Shown here piece after piece: positions 42,028-51,896 of a stretch of DNA of 64,000 nt (the first letter of the stretch is position 1; each line of letters begins with the position of its first letter). The stretch is from Nitrosarchaeum sp. Lineage in GTDB: Archaea; Thermoproteota; Nitrososphaeria; Nitrososphaerales; Nitrosopumilaceae. The DNA is taken from contig JAIOOR010000019.1 in NCBI GenBank assembly GCA_021414365.1, positions 1 through 64,000 on the forward strand, written 5' to 3'. Below the pieces are notes generated by a model that had not been told where the DNA came from, searched no databases, and was given only the letters and a program-made list of their open reading frames with translations. The position numbers and the translations under genes are program-made.

Positions 42028-42974
42028 TGAATAATCCTTCCTTTACCATATCTGATGTATAATTGAAGAAAGAATAACCCAAGAGCAATCGCAAAAAACC
42101 AATCCTTGATACTGGTTTCTTCTTTTTCCCGTTTGATGTCTTGACTAATATTTTTGTAAACATTATCTAGTGTGTTCGAGTCTACCGATTTGAAATATTT
42201 TCCTCCCGATTGCTCTGCAATTCCCTTCAAAGTAGTTTCATCAAGTTCCGCAAATTGAGGGTGTCCAAAATAATCATATCCTAATACCACCTTCTCTTTA
42301 GAACCTAACCCTACAGTATACACTTGAATATTATTTGACTTGGCAAATACTACTGCCTCTCCAGGCGTGATTACACCTGCATTGTTTACTCCGTCACTAA
42401 GTAGAATCACTACTTTCTTTTTATTTGGAACTGAAGTTGCCATATCTATTCCGAGACTTAAACCATCCCCGATGGCAGTTTTCCCATCATGGGGTGATAT
42501 GTCTCGCAGCTTTTCAATCACTTTATCTTTGTATGGACTTAGATATGCCGCAGTAGTGGCACCAGTTTCAAAAGTTACTATGCCGACATTATCTTTTGGT
42601 TGTAAAGAATTTATCAATATTTCAGCTGAATTCTTTGCAGATTCTAATCTACTGGGAGGATAATCATTTGCTTGCATACTTCCAGATACGTCAATCACAA
42701 GAACAACATTTACGCCCTCTTTTGTTTGCTCTAATGGAATATGAGGATCTGCAAATCCTATTATCATAAACATGACAACCACGATTGAGATATAAAACAA
42801 AAATGAATCTCGTTTAGAATATTTTTTGTTTCCTATTGTAGACTTGATATATGACAGATTACTAAATTGTATTGCTGCTTTTTTCTTTTTTACTAAAATT
42901 TTACGATACACGTAAAATAATATTGGTATCACTAAAAGAAAAATTAAGACTAGTTGGTTCTCAAATCCTGCCAT
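42024..42974 (-). CDS. VWA-domain membrane protein (BatA-like)
   Basis: VVLVIDVSGSMQANDYPPSRLESAK MIDAS, VILLSDGVNNAG, flanking TMs. Confidence 0.9.
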   Translation of the reverse strand: MAGFENQLVLIFLLVIPILFYVYRKILVKKKKAAIQFSNLSYIKSTIGNKKYSKRDSFLFYISIVVVMFMIIGFADPHIPLEQTKEGVNVVLVIDVSGSMQANDYPPSRLESAKNSAEILINSLQPKDNVGIVTFETGATTAAYLSPYKDKVIEKLRDISPHDGKTAIGDGLSLGIDMATSVPNKKKVVILLSDGVNNAGVITPGEAVVFAKSNNIQVYTVGLGSKEKVVLGYDYFGHPQFAELDETTLKGIAEQSGGKYFKSVDSNTLDNVYKNISQDIKREKEETSIKDWFFAIALGLFFLQLYIRYGKGRIIQ

Positions 42975-42976
42975 GA

Positions 42977-43846
42977 TTATTTTCTCCTCCGAAAGAATTT
43001 TCTCAATGGTATTGCATAGTTTTGTTCAGTAGTCATAGACAGAGTTTCTATCTTGATCTTTCTCAAGTTTGAAATGAATTGCAGTTCATTTTCGTATATT
43101 AAATTTGAATATGATCTACGGAATTCTTCATCAGATGTATCTACTAGAATCTGTTCTCCAGTTTCTTTGTCTTCTAATTCTATTAATCCAATATCTGGAA
43201 TTTCTTTTTCTCGTTGATCAGTAATTCTTAAAGCAATTATATCGTGTTTTTTTCTCAATATTTTAAGTGGTTTTAGAAATTCACTTTCATCAATAAAATC
43301 AGAAATAATGAAAAGTATGCTTTTTCTTTTTATAATTTTGGCTATTTCTACTAGGGTATTTTTAAGGTCAGTTTTAGGTGAAATGGGAGTAAAATTTACA
43401 ATTGATGTCAATAAATGTAGGATATGCCTTCTACCCTTTTTTGCTGGGATATATTTTTCTACCTTATCTGTTACTAAAAAAACTCCAGCTCTGTCGTTAT
43501 TTCGAAGTACAGCAAACATGATGCTTGCAATAATTTCAAGTGATCTTTGTTTTTTAGAAATATTGCTTCCAAAACTACCTGATTCGGACAGATCAATTAT
43601 AAAATAAATTTGTAAGTCTCTCTCTTCGATAAACTCTTTGATGTAAGGATGATTAAATCTGGCTGTTACTTTCCAATCTATTGCACGTATATCGTCTCCA
43701 TGTCTGTAATCTCTTATTTCAGAAAACTCTATTCCCTGTCCCTTGAAAATAGAATCTGTGTTTCCAGTAATTAGGCCATCTGCAAGTAATCTCGTTGTAA
43801 TCTCTAATTTTTTAACTTGTTTTAGTAATTCGTTTATTTGTTCCAT
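42977..43846 (-). CDS. DUF58-domain protein
   Basis: GQGIEFSEIRDYRHGDDIRAIDWKVTARFNHPYIKEFIEERD. Confidence 0.9.
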   Translation of the reverse strand: MEQINELLKQVKKLEITTRLLADGLITGNTDSIFKGQGIEFSEIRDYRHGDDIRAIDWKVTARFNHPYIKEFIEERDLQIYFIIDLSESGSFGSNISKKQRSLEIIASIMFAVLRNNDRAGVFLVTDKVEKYIPAKKGRRHILHLLTSIVNFTPISPKTDLKNTLVEIAKIIKRKSILFIISDFIDESEFLKPLKILRKKHDIIALRITDQREKEIPDIGLIELEDKETGEQILVDTSDEEFRRSYSNLIYENELQFISNLRKIKIETLSMTTEQNYAIPLRKFFRRRK

Positions 43847-43868
43847 TTTCTCATCTGATTTTTGATCA

Positions 43869-44855
43869 TTATGGAATAATGATTTTATCCAGAATTTTTT
43901 TAATTATGTCATCTGGAGTTATGTTTTCTGATTCTGCTTCATAAGTAAGTAAAATTCTATGTCTTAGAATGTCGTATACGACATCTTGTACATCTTTTGG
44001 AATTACATATCCACGCTCATGTAAAATAGCATTTGCTTTTGCTCCAATTGTTAACCAAATTGATGCTCTTGGAGATGCACCAAACTCGATTTTATCTGAT
44101 AGCGAGAGACCATGCTTATCTGGATGCCTCGTTGCATCGATAATTTCTGTAATGTAGTTTCTAATTTTTTCATCACAGTATACTTTTGGAACAAACTCTT
44201 GCATGCTCAAAATATCTGAAATTGATAGAATTTTTGATGCCTTATGAGAAATACCTTCAGTAAATCTATGAATAATTTCAGATTCTTGTTCTTTATTTGG
44301 ATATGAAATTAACAGTTTGAACATAAAACGATCAACCTGTGCTTCTGGAAGTTTGTATGTTCCATCTGATTCTATTGGATTTTGTGTAGCCATTACAAAA
44401 AAGGGTTTTTCTAGTCTGTGTGTTTCTCCTTGAATGCTAACTTGTTTTTCTTGCATTGCTTCAAGTAAAGCCGATTGAACTTTGGGCGGCGCACGATTTA
44501 TTTCATCAGCTAAAATAAAATTTGAAAAGATTGGACCCTTTATGGTTTTAAAAGTTCCCGAAGTATGATCATAGATCTTTGTACCAGTAATGTCTGCTGG
44601 AAGAAGATCTGGTGTGAATTGCAGTCGGACAAATTTTGAATCTATGCAATCTGATATTGTCTGAACTAGCAATGTTTTTGCCAATCCTGGCACTCCTTCA
44701 AGTAAAACATGACCTTGAGATAACAACGCTATGATTAATTTTTCAATTATTTTGTCTTGGCCTACAATTATGGTGGACATTTCTTTATGTAACTTTTGAA
44801 GTAATGTGGAAAATTCAATTGCACGTATAGTTAACTGCTCAATTTCGTGACTCAA
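43869..44855 (-). CDS. MoxR-family AAA+ ATPase
   Basis: GHVLLEGVPGLAKTLLVQT, ILADEINRAPPKVQSALLEAMQEKQVS, FFVMATQNPIE. Confidence 0.95.
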   Translation of the reverse strand: MSHEIEQLTIRAIEFSTLLQKLHKEMSTIIVGQDKIIEKLIIALLSQGHVLLEGVPGLAKTLLVQTISDCIDSKFVRLQFTPDLLPADITGTKIYDHTSGTFKTIKGPIFSNFILADEINRAPPKVQSALLEAMQEKQVSIQGETHRLEKPFFVMATQNPIESDGTYKLPEAQVDRFMFKLLISYPNKEQESEIIHRFTEGISHKASKILSISDILSMQEFVPKVYCDEKIRNYITEIIDATRHPDKHGLSLSDKIEFGASPRASIWLTIGAKANAILHERGYVIPKDVQDVVYDILRHRILLTYEAESENITPDDIIKKILDKIIIP

Positions 44856-44972
44856 ATTATGATTATCTCCTTGTTTTTCCTTGAGCGTTATTTTTGATTT
44901 TGATATTTAGGGAATGCTTAACATTGTTAATCATTCAAGTTTTCTATCTAGATTGAGATTTGTGCTTGTAAT

Positions 44973-45656
44973 CTAATTTGTTTCACGATGTATTACATCT
45001 ATCTTATGAAATTCTTCTATTTTTTCAATTAATGTATCTTTGAAATCAAATGGTATTTTGATAAACTCTGCAATATCACCCGTCTCCTCAGAGCCAATAA
45101 TCACAATTTTATCTATTTCAGTTCCAGTTCTTTCTTTCCACATGAGAGAATATGCCGTTGCTTGCATGAAATATTTCTGAACTTTATCATAATGCTCCAT
45201 TAATCTACTTCTGCTAGTCTTAAAATCTATAATTGATAAATCTCCACTATACTCGGCAATACAGTCACAAGTTCCTGCAATTTTGAACTCATCGCTATAC
45301 AGTGCCAATTCTATTCCTCTAATGTTGTTCATTTTATGCAGATATGGTTTTAGTTTTTCAAAATGATTCTTTGGAATATCTAAAAAATCATCATTTGATT
45401 CTTTATTGTTAAGATAATTCTCACAAAGTTTGTGAGTCATTGTTCCTTGAATCTGGGATTCTTTCATTATTTGCTCTGCAACATCGTTTCCAACTCTTTC
45501 TCTCCATACATCAAGACCTGACATGTCAGATGTTTTGGATAATATCGTGGTAATTGATGGATACATGTTTCCTTGTGGCGTTTGATAGTATCTTACTCCG
45601 TCTATCTCTGTTTGAATTGCCAACGGAATTGTTATTTTTTGATGTGTAAACTGCAT
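44973..45656 (-). CDS. PD-(D/E)XK-type nuclease
   Basis: FKIAGTCDCIAEYSGDLSIIDFKTSRS (G.xD...DxK). Confidence 0.7.
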   Translation of the reverse strand: MQFTHQKITIPLAIQTEIDGVRYYQTPQGNMYPSITTILSKTSDMSGLDVWRERVGNDVAEQIMKESQIQGTMTHKLCENYLNNKESNDDFLDIPKNHFEKLKPYLHKMNNIRGIELALYSDEFKIAGTCDCIAEYSGDLSIIDFKTSRSRLMEHYDKVQKYFMQATAYSLMWKERTGTEIDKIVIIGSEETGDIAEFIKIPFDFKDTLIEKIEEFHKIDVIHRETN

Positions 45657-45720
45657 ATTTTTATAAAATCAACGCAATAAAAAAATCAAGTGTTTTTAGA
45701 AATTCTTTTTTAACATTACA

Positions 45721-46401
45721 TTAATTTTCAAAACTTTTCTCAATTTCTTGAGCCATCGATTCTAATTTGCTTGTATCTCCTAAATTTCTATATGTTAACT
45801 TCTCCAATGTTTTGATAATGCTAATTGCTGCTCTGTACTGTGGAATATCTGGATGATTCAATTCTCCGTACATTCCAATTCCTTGAATGCCGTTTTGTTT
45901 TGCAAAACCTAAGATCAATCCATTAAATCCAGTAATTATTGATCTTTGAGGCGTAGTTAAAACTCCTAATCCCTGCATTTGTCTTGTTAACTCCATTGAG
46001 GTAGTCGTTACAAACGTTTTGGGGTTTTTATCTAATACTCTATTTGTATGAAAACCTCCAAGGGTGTAGATGAATTTAGCAGAATATTTTTTGGAGACAT
46101 CAATGACATCTTGGCAAAGAGAATACAGTTCTTGACTGTCTTGTGGTTGACCTGTGCCTCCTCCAAAAACAATCAATCCATCTGAATATTTGTACTCCCA
46201 ACTCTCATTTGGCAATTCTATGTGTCCACCTATGTCTACTACATATGTGGGATAAGGTGTTTTTGCAATTCTGAATTTCTTTGTTCTCAAACTATCATTG
46301 ATAAAATTAACCACTATGCTTCCAACGTTTCCCATATCCTGCATGGCTGCAATTACTATTGGTTTTTCTATGGCTGGCTCTTCTGTTTGAAAAAATTCCA
46401 T
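45721..46401 (-). CDS. PAC2-family protein (proteasome assembly chaperone-like)
   Basis: MQDMGNVGSIVVNFI, YTLGGFHTNRV, GLILGFAKQNGIQGIGMYGE. Confidence 0.8.
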   Translation of the reverse strand: MEFFQTEEPAIEKPIVIAAMQDMGNVGSIVVNFINDSLRTKKFRIAKTPYPTYVVDIGGHIELPNESWEYKYSDGLIVFGGGTGQPQDSQELYSLCQDVIDVSKKYSAKFIYTLGGFHTNRVLDKNPKTFVTTTSMELTRQMQGLGVLTTPQRSIITGFNGLILGFAKQNGIQGIGMYGELNHPDIPQYRAAISIIKTLEKLTYRNLGDTSKLESMAQEIEKSFEN

Positions 46402-46477
46402 TACTTTCTCTAAAGTTTGACTTACTTAAAACTTAAGATTTGTATATGCTGTGAAAAATTAAAACGATTGATATATT

Positions 46478-46690
46478 ATGATTATTGGAAAGATTGATAA
46501 AAATGAGAAAAAAATCAGTTTTCAGCTAAATCTCAAATGCTCAAAATGTCAAAAAAAAGTACCTGGAGGCATGAAGTCATCTGAAAGCTATTTTGGCTCA
46601 GAGCCATTTAAAATTGAAATTAAGAATTTTAAAAAAAATTATCTTTGTGGTATATGTAGAGATAAAAAAAGAATTGCAGATAAAAAATAA
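46478..46690 (+). CDS. Small zinc-ribbon protein
   Basis: LKCSKCQKKVPGG...YLCGICRDKKRI. Confidence 0.6.
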   Translation: MIIGKIDKNEKKISFQLNLKCSKCQKKVPGGMKSSESYFGSEPFKIEIKNFKKNYLCGICRDKKRIADKK

Positions 46691-46749
46691 TTTTTTTTAA
46701 ATTAAACTATTGATAAATAAATTTTTTCTCAATTGTAAATGTAAATTTT

Positions 46750-47394
46750 CTACCACACGGCGTGTACTATTTCCTTGAGATTTCTTCTGGGTTTAGGGAA
46801 TTTATCTTGCTTTGGGTATCCTATGCATAGTATTGATGATGGAATTAAATCTGTATTGATGACCTTCATTACTTTTTGCTCGTCAAACATTCCAATCCAA
46901 ATTGAGCTTAATCCTAAAGCTTGGGCTGCAAGCTGAGAATATGCTGCAGCAAGTGTTGCATCTTGTATGGCGAATTTTTTCAGTATCTCTTCTGGAAAAT
47001 CCATTTTAACCCTTGATGGATTTTTGCAAAAAATTAGAACTACAGGTGCATTAACATAAGGCTGGTTGTTGCATGCCTCAATTAGTTGCTGCTTTTTTTC
47101 AGGACTCTTAACGTAAAATATCTCAAATCCCTGAAAGTTTCCTGCAGTTGGTGCAGTATCTGCGGCAGCTATAATTTTGTCAATTTTTACAGTCTCTACT
47201 ATTTTGTCTGTAAACTTTCTAGTTGAACGCCGTTTTGACATTACTGTGAATAAATCAGTATTGATAAATTCAGTTGGTGATGATTTTAGTATCTGATCTA
47301 GTAATTGATTTCTAACATTGGTATCTGTATTGCCACCTGCTTTTGGTTCATATCCTGATGGGTATAGTTTTTCCTGTTCATCTTTAGAATTCAC
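46750..47394 (-). CDS. Nitroreductase-family protein
   Basis: MSKRRSTRKFTDKIV, DTAPTAGNFQGFEIFYV, GLSSIWIGMFD, CIGYPKQDKFPKPRR. Confidence 0.88.
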   Translation of the reverse strand: MNSKDEQEKLYPSGYEPKAGGNTDTNVRNQLLDQILKSSPTEFINTDLFTVMSKRRSTRKFTDKIVETVKIDKIIAAADTAPTAGNFQGFEIFYVKSPEKKQQLIEACNNQPYVNAPVVLIFCKNPSRVKMDFPEEILKKFAIQDATLAAAYSQLAAQALGLSSIWIGMFDEQKVMKVINTDLIPSSILCIGYPKQDKFPKPRRNLKEIVHAVW

Positions 47395-47474
47395 ACCTGA
47401 TGTAGATGAAATAACTTATTAAGCAATTCTTGAAATACTGTTTTTATTTTCTATTTTGAGTAAAATTATATCTA

Positions 47475-47654
47475 TTATTTTCTACCTTTGATAATCATCT
47501 GATTTGATTCTATAAGCATACAATTAGGATGAAATTGTTTTTCAGTTATATTTCCACATGCATGACAATGAAATGTAATTGCTAAATTGCATATGTTGCA
47601 TAACTTATCTGATTCTAATTGTTTTCCACATCTTCTACATGAATCAAATCTCAT
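47475..47654 (-). CDS. 59-aa double zinc-ribbon protein
   Basis: MRFDSCRRCGKQLESDKLCNICNLAITFHCHACGNITEKQFHPNCMLIESNQMIIKGRK*. Confidence 0.7.
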   Translation of the reverse strand: MRFDSCRRCGKQLESDKLCNICNLAITFHCHACGNITEKQFHPNCMLIESNQMIIKGRK

Positions 47655-47881
47655 GTTGATATGCTGTTTTTAATTTGATTTAAAGTATGTGAAACTTAGG
47701 CTGCAATAATTAGCTTGCTCTAATTTCTTTATTTGATTGATTTTCATTCTATAGAATTAGAATCAATTGAAATTTATTTTTTTATAATTTGCTGTATGTA
47801 CTATCTTGTATTTGTATGCCTGTTTTGAATAATTTTTTATTTTGATAAATTTATGACAAAAATATTGTTTTTGAATTTATT

Positions 47882-48025
47882 TTATTTTGATAATTGATGT
47901 ATTTTTGAGCCACAACTATTGCATTTTTTACTTGCTATGTATTTTTCAATACTCTGATCATCCCACAGTAACGCATTTGATTTATGCCCCTTCTCGCATT
48001 TTATCTTAAATAACACGCTTGTCAT
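47882..48025 (-). CDS. 47-aa zinc-ribbon protein
   Basis: MTSVLFKIKCEKGHKSNALLWDDQSIEKYIASKKCNSCGSKIHQLSK*. Confidence 0.6.
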   Translation of the reverse strand: MTSVLFKIKCEKGHKSNALLWDDQSIEKYIASKKCNSCGSKIHQLSK

Positions 48026-48077
48026 GATTGTGTTTTGTTGATTTTTTCTAAACTTAAGGATATTGTTTTTAAATTAA

Positions 48078-48428
48078 TTATTGGCTCGGTCTTGCATTAC
48101 CTGCTTCACTAGATTCATCTTGTTTTTTAAATACTCTATACTCTCCAATTATCGAACTACACTTTTGACATGTGTACTGTCCTCTTTCTACGAGAATTAA
48201 ATTATCTGCTACTTGCTCATTTGTGTTTTCTTCTAGATGAATTGTTGGTGGATTGTTAAATTCCTCCTCACAGTTTTTACAATAATGTTTTGACATTTTT
48301 CTCTCTTCAAGTTTTCCTACAGGTGCTAAAAATAATTTTCCAACACCCAAATCCGCCTTTTTTGCTTGCTCTTCAGTTAGGTCTGCCATTATGTAGCCAC
48401 CTGATCCCTGAAGTTTGAATTCAGTCAT
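48078..48428 (-). CDS. Zinc-ribbon hypothetical protein
   Basis: HYCKNCEEEFNNPPTIH...YTCQKCSSIIGEYRVFKK. Confidence 0.6.
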   Translation of the reverse strand: MTEFKLQGSGGYIMADLTEEQAKKADLGVGKLFLAPVGKLEERKMSKHYCKNCEEEFNNPPTIHLEENTNEQVADNLILVERGQYTCQKCSSIIGEYRVFKKQDESSEAGNARPSQ

Positions 48429-48479
48429 TTCTTTTGTTATTTATTTTGGTCTTAAAATACCATGCTTTTAAAAAATGAT

Positions 48480-48689
48480 TTAGGATTTGTTTTTTGTTTT
48501 TCTTATTTGATAAAGGACTGAAAAGCTCAATCCAGAAATAAACAAACCAATGCCAAACAAACTCAGAAAAATCATATTGATAGTATCATTTTGAGGATTC
48601 AAAAATATTGTAATTCCAATCAAAGTCAAGATTATTCCTAAAATAAGCCCAAAAATGCTAGGACGTTTAAGTTCAATAATTTTAGACAT
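48480..48689 (-). CDS. Two-TM small membrane protein
   Basis: Two hydrophobic segments. Confidence 0.55.
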   Translation of the reverse strand: MSKIIELKRPSIFGLILGIILTLIGITIFLNPQNDTINMIFLSLFGIGLFISGLSFSVLYQIRKTKNKS

Positions 48690-48740
48690 ATTTCAAGTCA
48701 TTTTCAATTTTATTTAAAGCCTAATTTAGAATATATGAAA

Positions 48741-49217
48741 CTATTTTCTTTGATTGTATTTTTCTGCTTCTTTTTCATAGAAAAATTCTTGTCTTTTCAA
48801 ATCTTTTTCTGAAATTATCCTGTATTTTCTCATGGGTACCAATCGTGATATCTGCTCGTATGTGTTCATATCTCGGACATCTTCTGCATGCGCAATTTGT
48901 ATTAGTGGAGATTTTTTCTCAATCATTGGCTTTACTTGTTGATATCCTCCACTCTGAGGCATACCTGTACGATATAACCCAATATTTTTCACACCTTTTG
49001 AAATTTGTGGATCTTGGTAACAACAAATAGAATATTCGCCGTTTTCTTTTTCTACAATTGTTAATCTTGTAAATTTATCACTCCAGTCTTCAATATTCTT
49101 TGCAATATCCACAGCTTCTTTTTTATCTTCAAATACCATTGATACTACTAATCTATCTTTTTCATATGCCCATGAAATTCCATAAAAATTTCCATGCCAC
49201 TCTATCTCATAAGACAT
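48741..49217 (-). CDS. Hypothetical protein
   Basis: Complete ORF, coding-like composition. Confidence 0.55.
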   Translation of the reverse strand: MSYEIEWHGNFYGISWAYEKDRLVVSMVFEDKKEAVDIAKNIEDWSDKFTRLTIVEKENGEYSICCYQDPQISKGVKNIGLYRTGMPQSGGYQQVKPMIEKKSPLIQIAHAEDVRDMNTYEQISRLVPMRKYRIISEKDLKRQEFFYEKEAEKYNQRK

Positions 49218-49266
49218 GAATGTCTCTGAACATTTCTCAAATTAACACTTTCGAATGGTATTTTTT

Positions 49267-49536
49267 CTAGACGTGTTTTTCATATAACTCTCCAAGCATA
49301 GAATTAATCTTTTCAATCTCATGGTCTCCCCAAGAATCTGATTTTATGCGAATGTGTATGTCATTTTCTTCTAAATTATGAATAACTTTTGGATACATCA
49401 TTCCAATGAAAAATGATTTTTGATCTAAATTCATTTGCTTTGCTCTGTGTTGAAAATAACTTAACCACTCTCGTTTTTCATCTTGAAAAGTTTCTAAAAT
49501 TATACTATGAATCTTTAATTCAAGTTCTTTATCCAT
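49267..49536 (-). CDS. Hypothetical protein
   Basis: Complete ORF. Confidence 0.5.
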   Translation of the reverse strand: MDKELELKIHSIILETFQDEKREWLSYFQHRAKQMNLDQKSFFIGMMYPKVIHNLEENDIHIRIKSDSWGDHEIEKINSMLGELYEKHV

Positions 49537-49584
49537 TGAAATTTATCATATGTAAGTAAAATTAAGGATTTTTATTTAAAAAAA

Positions 49585-49815
49585 TTAGCAGAATCTGTCA
49601 CATTCACATTTTCTGCTTGTAAACACATTTCTCAGTGAATCTAATTTTGAAAAGGACATTGAAGGTTTCTTGCCAACGATTTTGAATAAAGTTATCCCTG
49701 TTGCAGAACTAGTTCCTTTGAGCGCCCATGACCCATTTTTCATTAAATACGGTTTTGGGTTTTTCATGGTTACTTTTTGATGGATTTTGATATCATATGC
49801 CTTGATGTCTGACAT
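49585..49815 (-). CDS. Hypothetical protein with C-terminal CECDRFC
   Basis: Complete ORF. Confidence 0.5.
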   Translation of the reverse strand: MSDIKAYDIKIHQKVTMKNPKPYLMKNGSWALKGTSSATGITLFKIVGKKPSMSFSKLDSLRNVFTSRKCECDRFC

Positions 49816-50071
49816 TGCTCAATATGACAAAATTGGTATTACAAAGGCATTGTAAATTTTTTCATATCTAAGAGCTCAAAAAGTTCTCTAATGTTTTTTG
49901 AATTTTTCTAACTACTTATTTTTGAACATTAGTTTTATTTTTTAATTTGGATTAAACAAATGTTTAAAATTTTAGAATCTCTGTTTTATATCAGTAATCT
50001 AATAATGAATAGGCGCCTTCGATTAGTGGTCTAGGCATGCTATAAACGATCACTATTCCAAGACGTCGATT

Positions 50072-50404
50072 TTAAATTTCATTTAAATGAATCCGTAGTG
50101 CTTTTTTTATTTCATTTTTATTTAGTTCAACTTTGTTATTTCCAATCTTTAGACTATCTGCATCATCTATTGACGATAGTTTATGAACAAGAACATCTGA
50201 GAGTAACTCTAAATTAAAATCATTATTGTTTTTGATATTTATTTTCAAATATTTTTCATGTATTCCTTTACCCTTAGTTAATCCTCCCGCTGGAAAAATT
50301 CTGATATCTTCATTTACTCTGTTTTCTGTTTGATTTTTTCCAAAAATTCTATGATCTATGTCATTACCTCCATGAAAATAAAATATTGTAATAATAAACT
50401 CCAC
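50072..50404 (-). CDS. Hypothetical protein
   Basis: Complete ORF; start uncertain. Confidence 0.45.
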   Translation of the reverse strand: MEFIITIFYFHGGNDIDHRIFGKNQTENRVNEDIRIFPAGGLTKGKGIHEKYLKINIKNNNDFNLELLSDVLVHKLSSIDDADSLKIGNNKVELNKNEIKKALRIHLNEI

Positions 50405-50446
50405 ATTCTTTTTGGTATTTATCTGAAATAAAGACGCTTCTTATTG

Positions 50447-50589
50447 TTATTTTTTCAATAGTGCTTCTTCTGGTGTTTTATCTTGATTGATTTTCCAATG
50501 CCAACTATGGTGTTTCTTCCAATGTTCTTCTAGTTGTAAAGTTGTAGGTTCTTTTCCTAAGGTGTTCCGCACATTTTACACTGTCTCAC
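50447..50589 (-). pseudogene. Frameshifted zinc-knuckle microgene
   Basis: GTG-start frame MRQCKMCGTP* continues after a 1-nt shift as LGKEPTTLQLEEHWKKHHSWHWKINQDKTPEEALLKK*. Confidence 0.5.
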
Positions 50590-50613
50590 ATATTTTTCTA
50601 AATTGTTATAAAA

Positions 50614-50979
50614 TTAAGGATTACTTTTTTTCCATGATGCTTTTTCTTGATTCTCTGCACTTAGCAAAACTAGAAAAAATACAAATTCTCTTAAGATATT
50701 TTTTTGATTTGGTGTCAATGACAATTCTAATTTTTTGGAAAAATCAAGAGATATCTGATATATTTGTCCAAAATGGCTTCCTAAGGTAAATGCATTTAAC
50801 GATTTATCTGGTATGCTATCTAGATTACTTTTATACAAATTTAGAGCCACATTTTTAGTCCAAGTGGTTTTTAAAATCAAATCCATGGTTAATTTAATTA
50901 ATCTCTCATCTAACTTCCCCTCAATTGATGTAAGGATTTTACGAACCTCTATTTTGTTTTGTTTGCTCAGTCCTACCAT
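50614..50979 (-). CDS. Hypothetical protein
   Basis: Complete ORF. Confidence 0.5.
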   Translation of the reverse strand: MVGLSKQNKIEVRKILTSIEGKLDERLIKLTMDLILKTTWTKNVALNLYKSNLDSIPDKSLNAFTLGSHFGQIYQISLDFSKKLELSLTPNQKNILREFVFFLVLLSAENQEKASWKKSNP

Positions 50980-51064
50980 GTCATTTCCTGGTTGATGTTG
51001 TGTGGTACTTGATATAGAATTTATTCAATACTTGATTTTAAATTATGTAAAATTAAGAGTTGTG

Positions 51065-51175
51065 TTAATCTATTCTATCTCTTAATTGATGACAATCACA
51101 AAGACAGCCTTTCTGGCATTTCATTCTTTTACAATCTGAACATGTTTTTTTATTCCAATAAGGCATAGTATTCAT
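51065..51175 (-). CDS. 36-aa CxCxCH microprotein
   Basis: MNTMPYWNKKTCSDCKRMKCQKGCLCDCHQLRDRID*. Confidence 0.6.
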   Translation of the reverse strand: MNTMPYWNKKTCSDCKRMKCQKGCLCDCHQLRDRID

Positions 51176-51176
51176 T

Positions 51177-51527
51177 TTATTTTGATTTTTGTTTTCTATT
51201 CATCCTGAATTCTTGTGATTTCTGTCTTTTTCTTTGTTGTTCTAAATTCATAATCAGATATGTTTTTCCTGCTTCACATAACTTCATTTCGCCTGTAAAC
51301 TGATCATGCACTGATTCCAACGTGCCATCCATTAACAATCCTCCAACAATTTCCCATGCTTGGTCTTCTGGTATATCAAATTTGTACGAAAGTGTTGAAA
51401 CTTTAGTATAATAGCCGTTTTTTGAATTACGTAAAACAAAGTCTCTGATTTTATCTTCAGTTGTTTGGGTTTTTGGTTGTGATGATCTATTACCAAATCG
51501 TTTAAATGGTTTTCTGTTCTCTGACAT
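51177..51527 (-). CDS. Winged-helix-like hypothetical protein
   Basis: KIRDFVLRNSKNGYYTKVSTLSYKFDIPEDQAWEIVGGLLMDGTLESV. Confidence 0.6.
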   Translation of the reverse strand: MSENRKPFKRFGNRSSQPKTQTTEDKIRDFVLRNSKNGYYTKVSTLSYKFDIPEDQAWEIVGGLLMDGTLESVHDQFTGEMKLCEAGKTYLIMNLEQQRKRQKSQEFRMNRKQKSK

Positions 51528-51608
51528 TGTTCTTTTATGGTTTTGCTGGTATTTTAGGACTTGTAAGAATACCTAAAGGCTTTAGGAATCTACATGATAA
51601 TACATATC

Positions 51609-51737
51609 ATGAGTGAAAAGGCAAGAAGAATTGAGGAATTAAGAATGAAAACTGGAAGAAGTAAACGTTGTCTTGATTGTAAAAATCATCGATGTATAAC
51701 TTCAAGCTGTCAATGCAGTTGTCATTTGAAAAGCTAA
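51609..51737 (+). CDS. 42-aa CxCxCH microprotein
   Basis: MSEKARRIEELRMKTGRSKRCLDCKNHRCITSSCQCSCHLKS*. Confidence 0.6.
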   Translation: MSEKARRIEELRMKTGRSKRCLDCKNHRCITSSCQCSCHLKS

Positions 51738-51896
51738 CTGGTATCAGACCTACTCAGACCTGAATGATGATCTTCACTGCTCTAATCTGAGTGCGGTTGT
51801 GTGTATTTCCCAATCTTGCCAATTAGCAAAGTTTCTAATCTTAGCACTCCATAGAGGTCAAATTTTGATTTTAGATGATTTGTTCTAATTATATTC

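Noticed and set aside
50013-50070. tRNA-like stretch GGCGCCTTCGATTAGTGGTCTAGGCATGC
   Set aside because: Looks like a D-arm, but no anticodon arm, T-loop (GGTTCRA) or matching acceptor stem was found.
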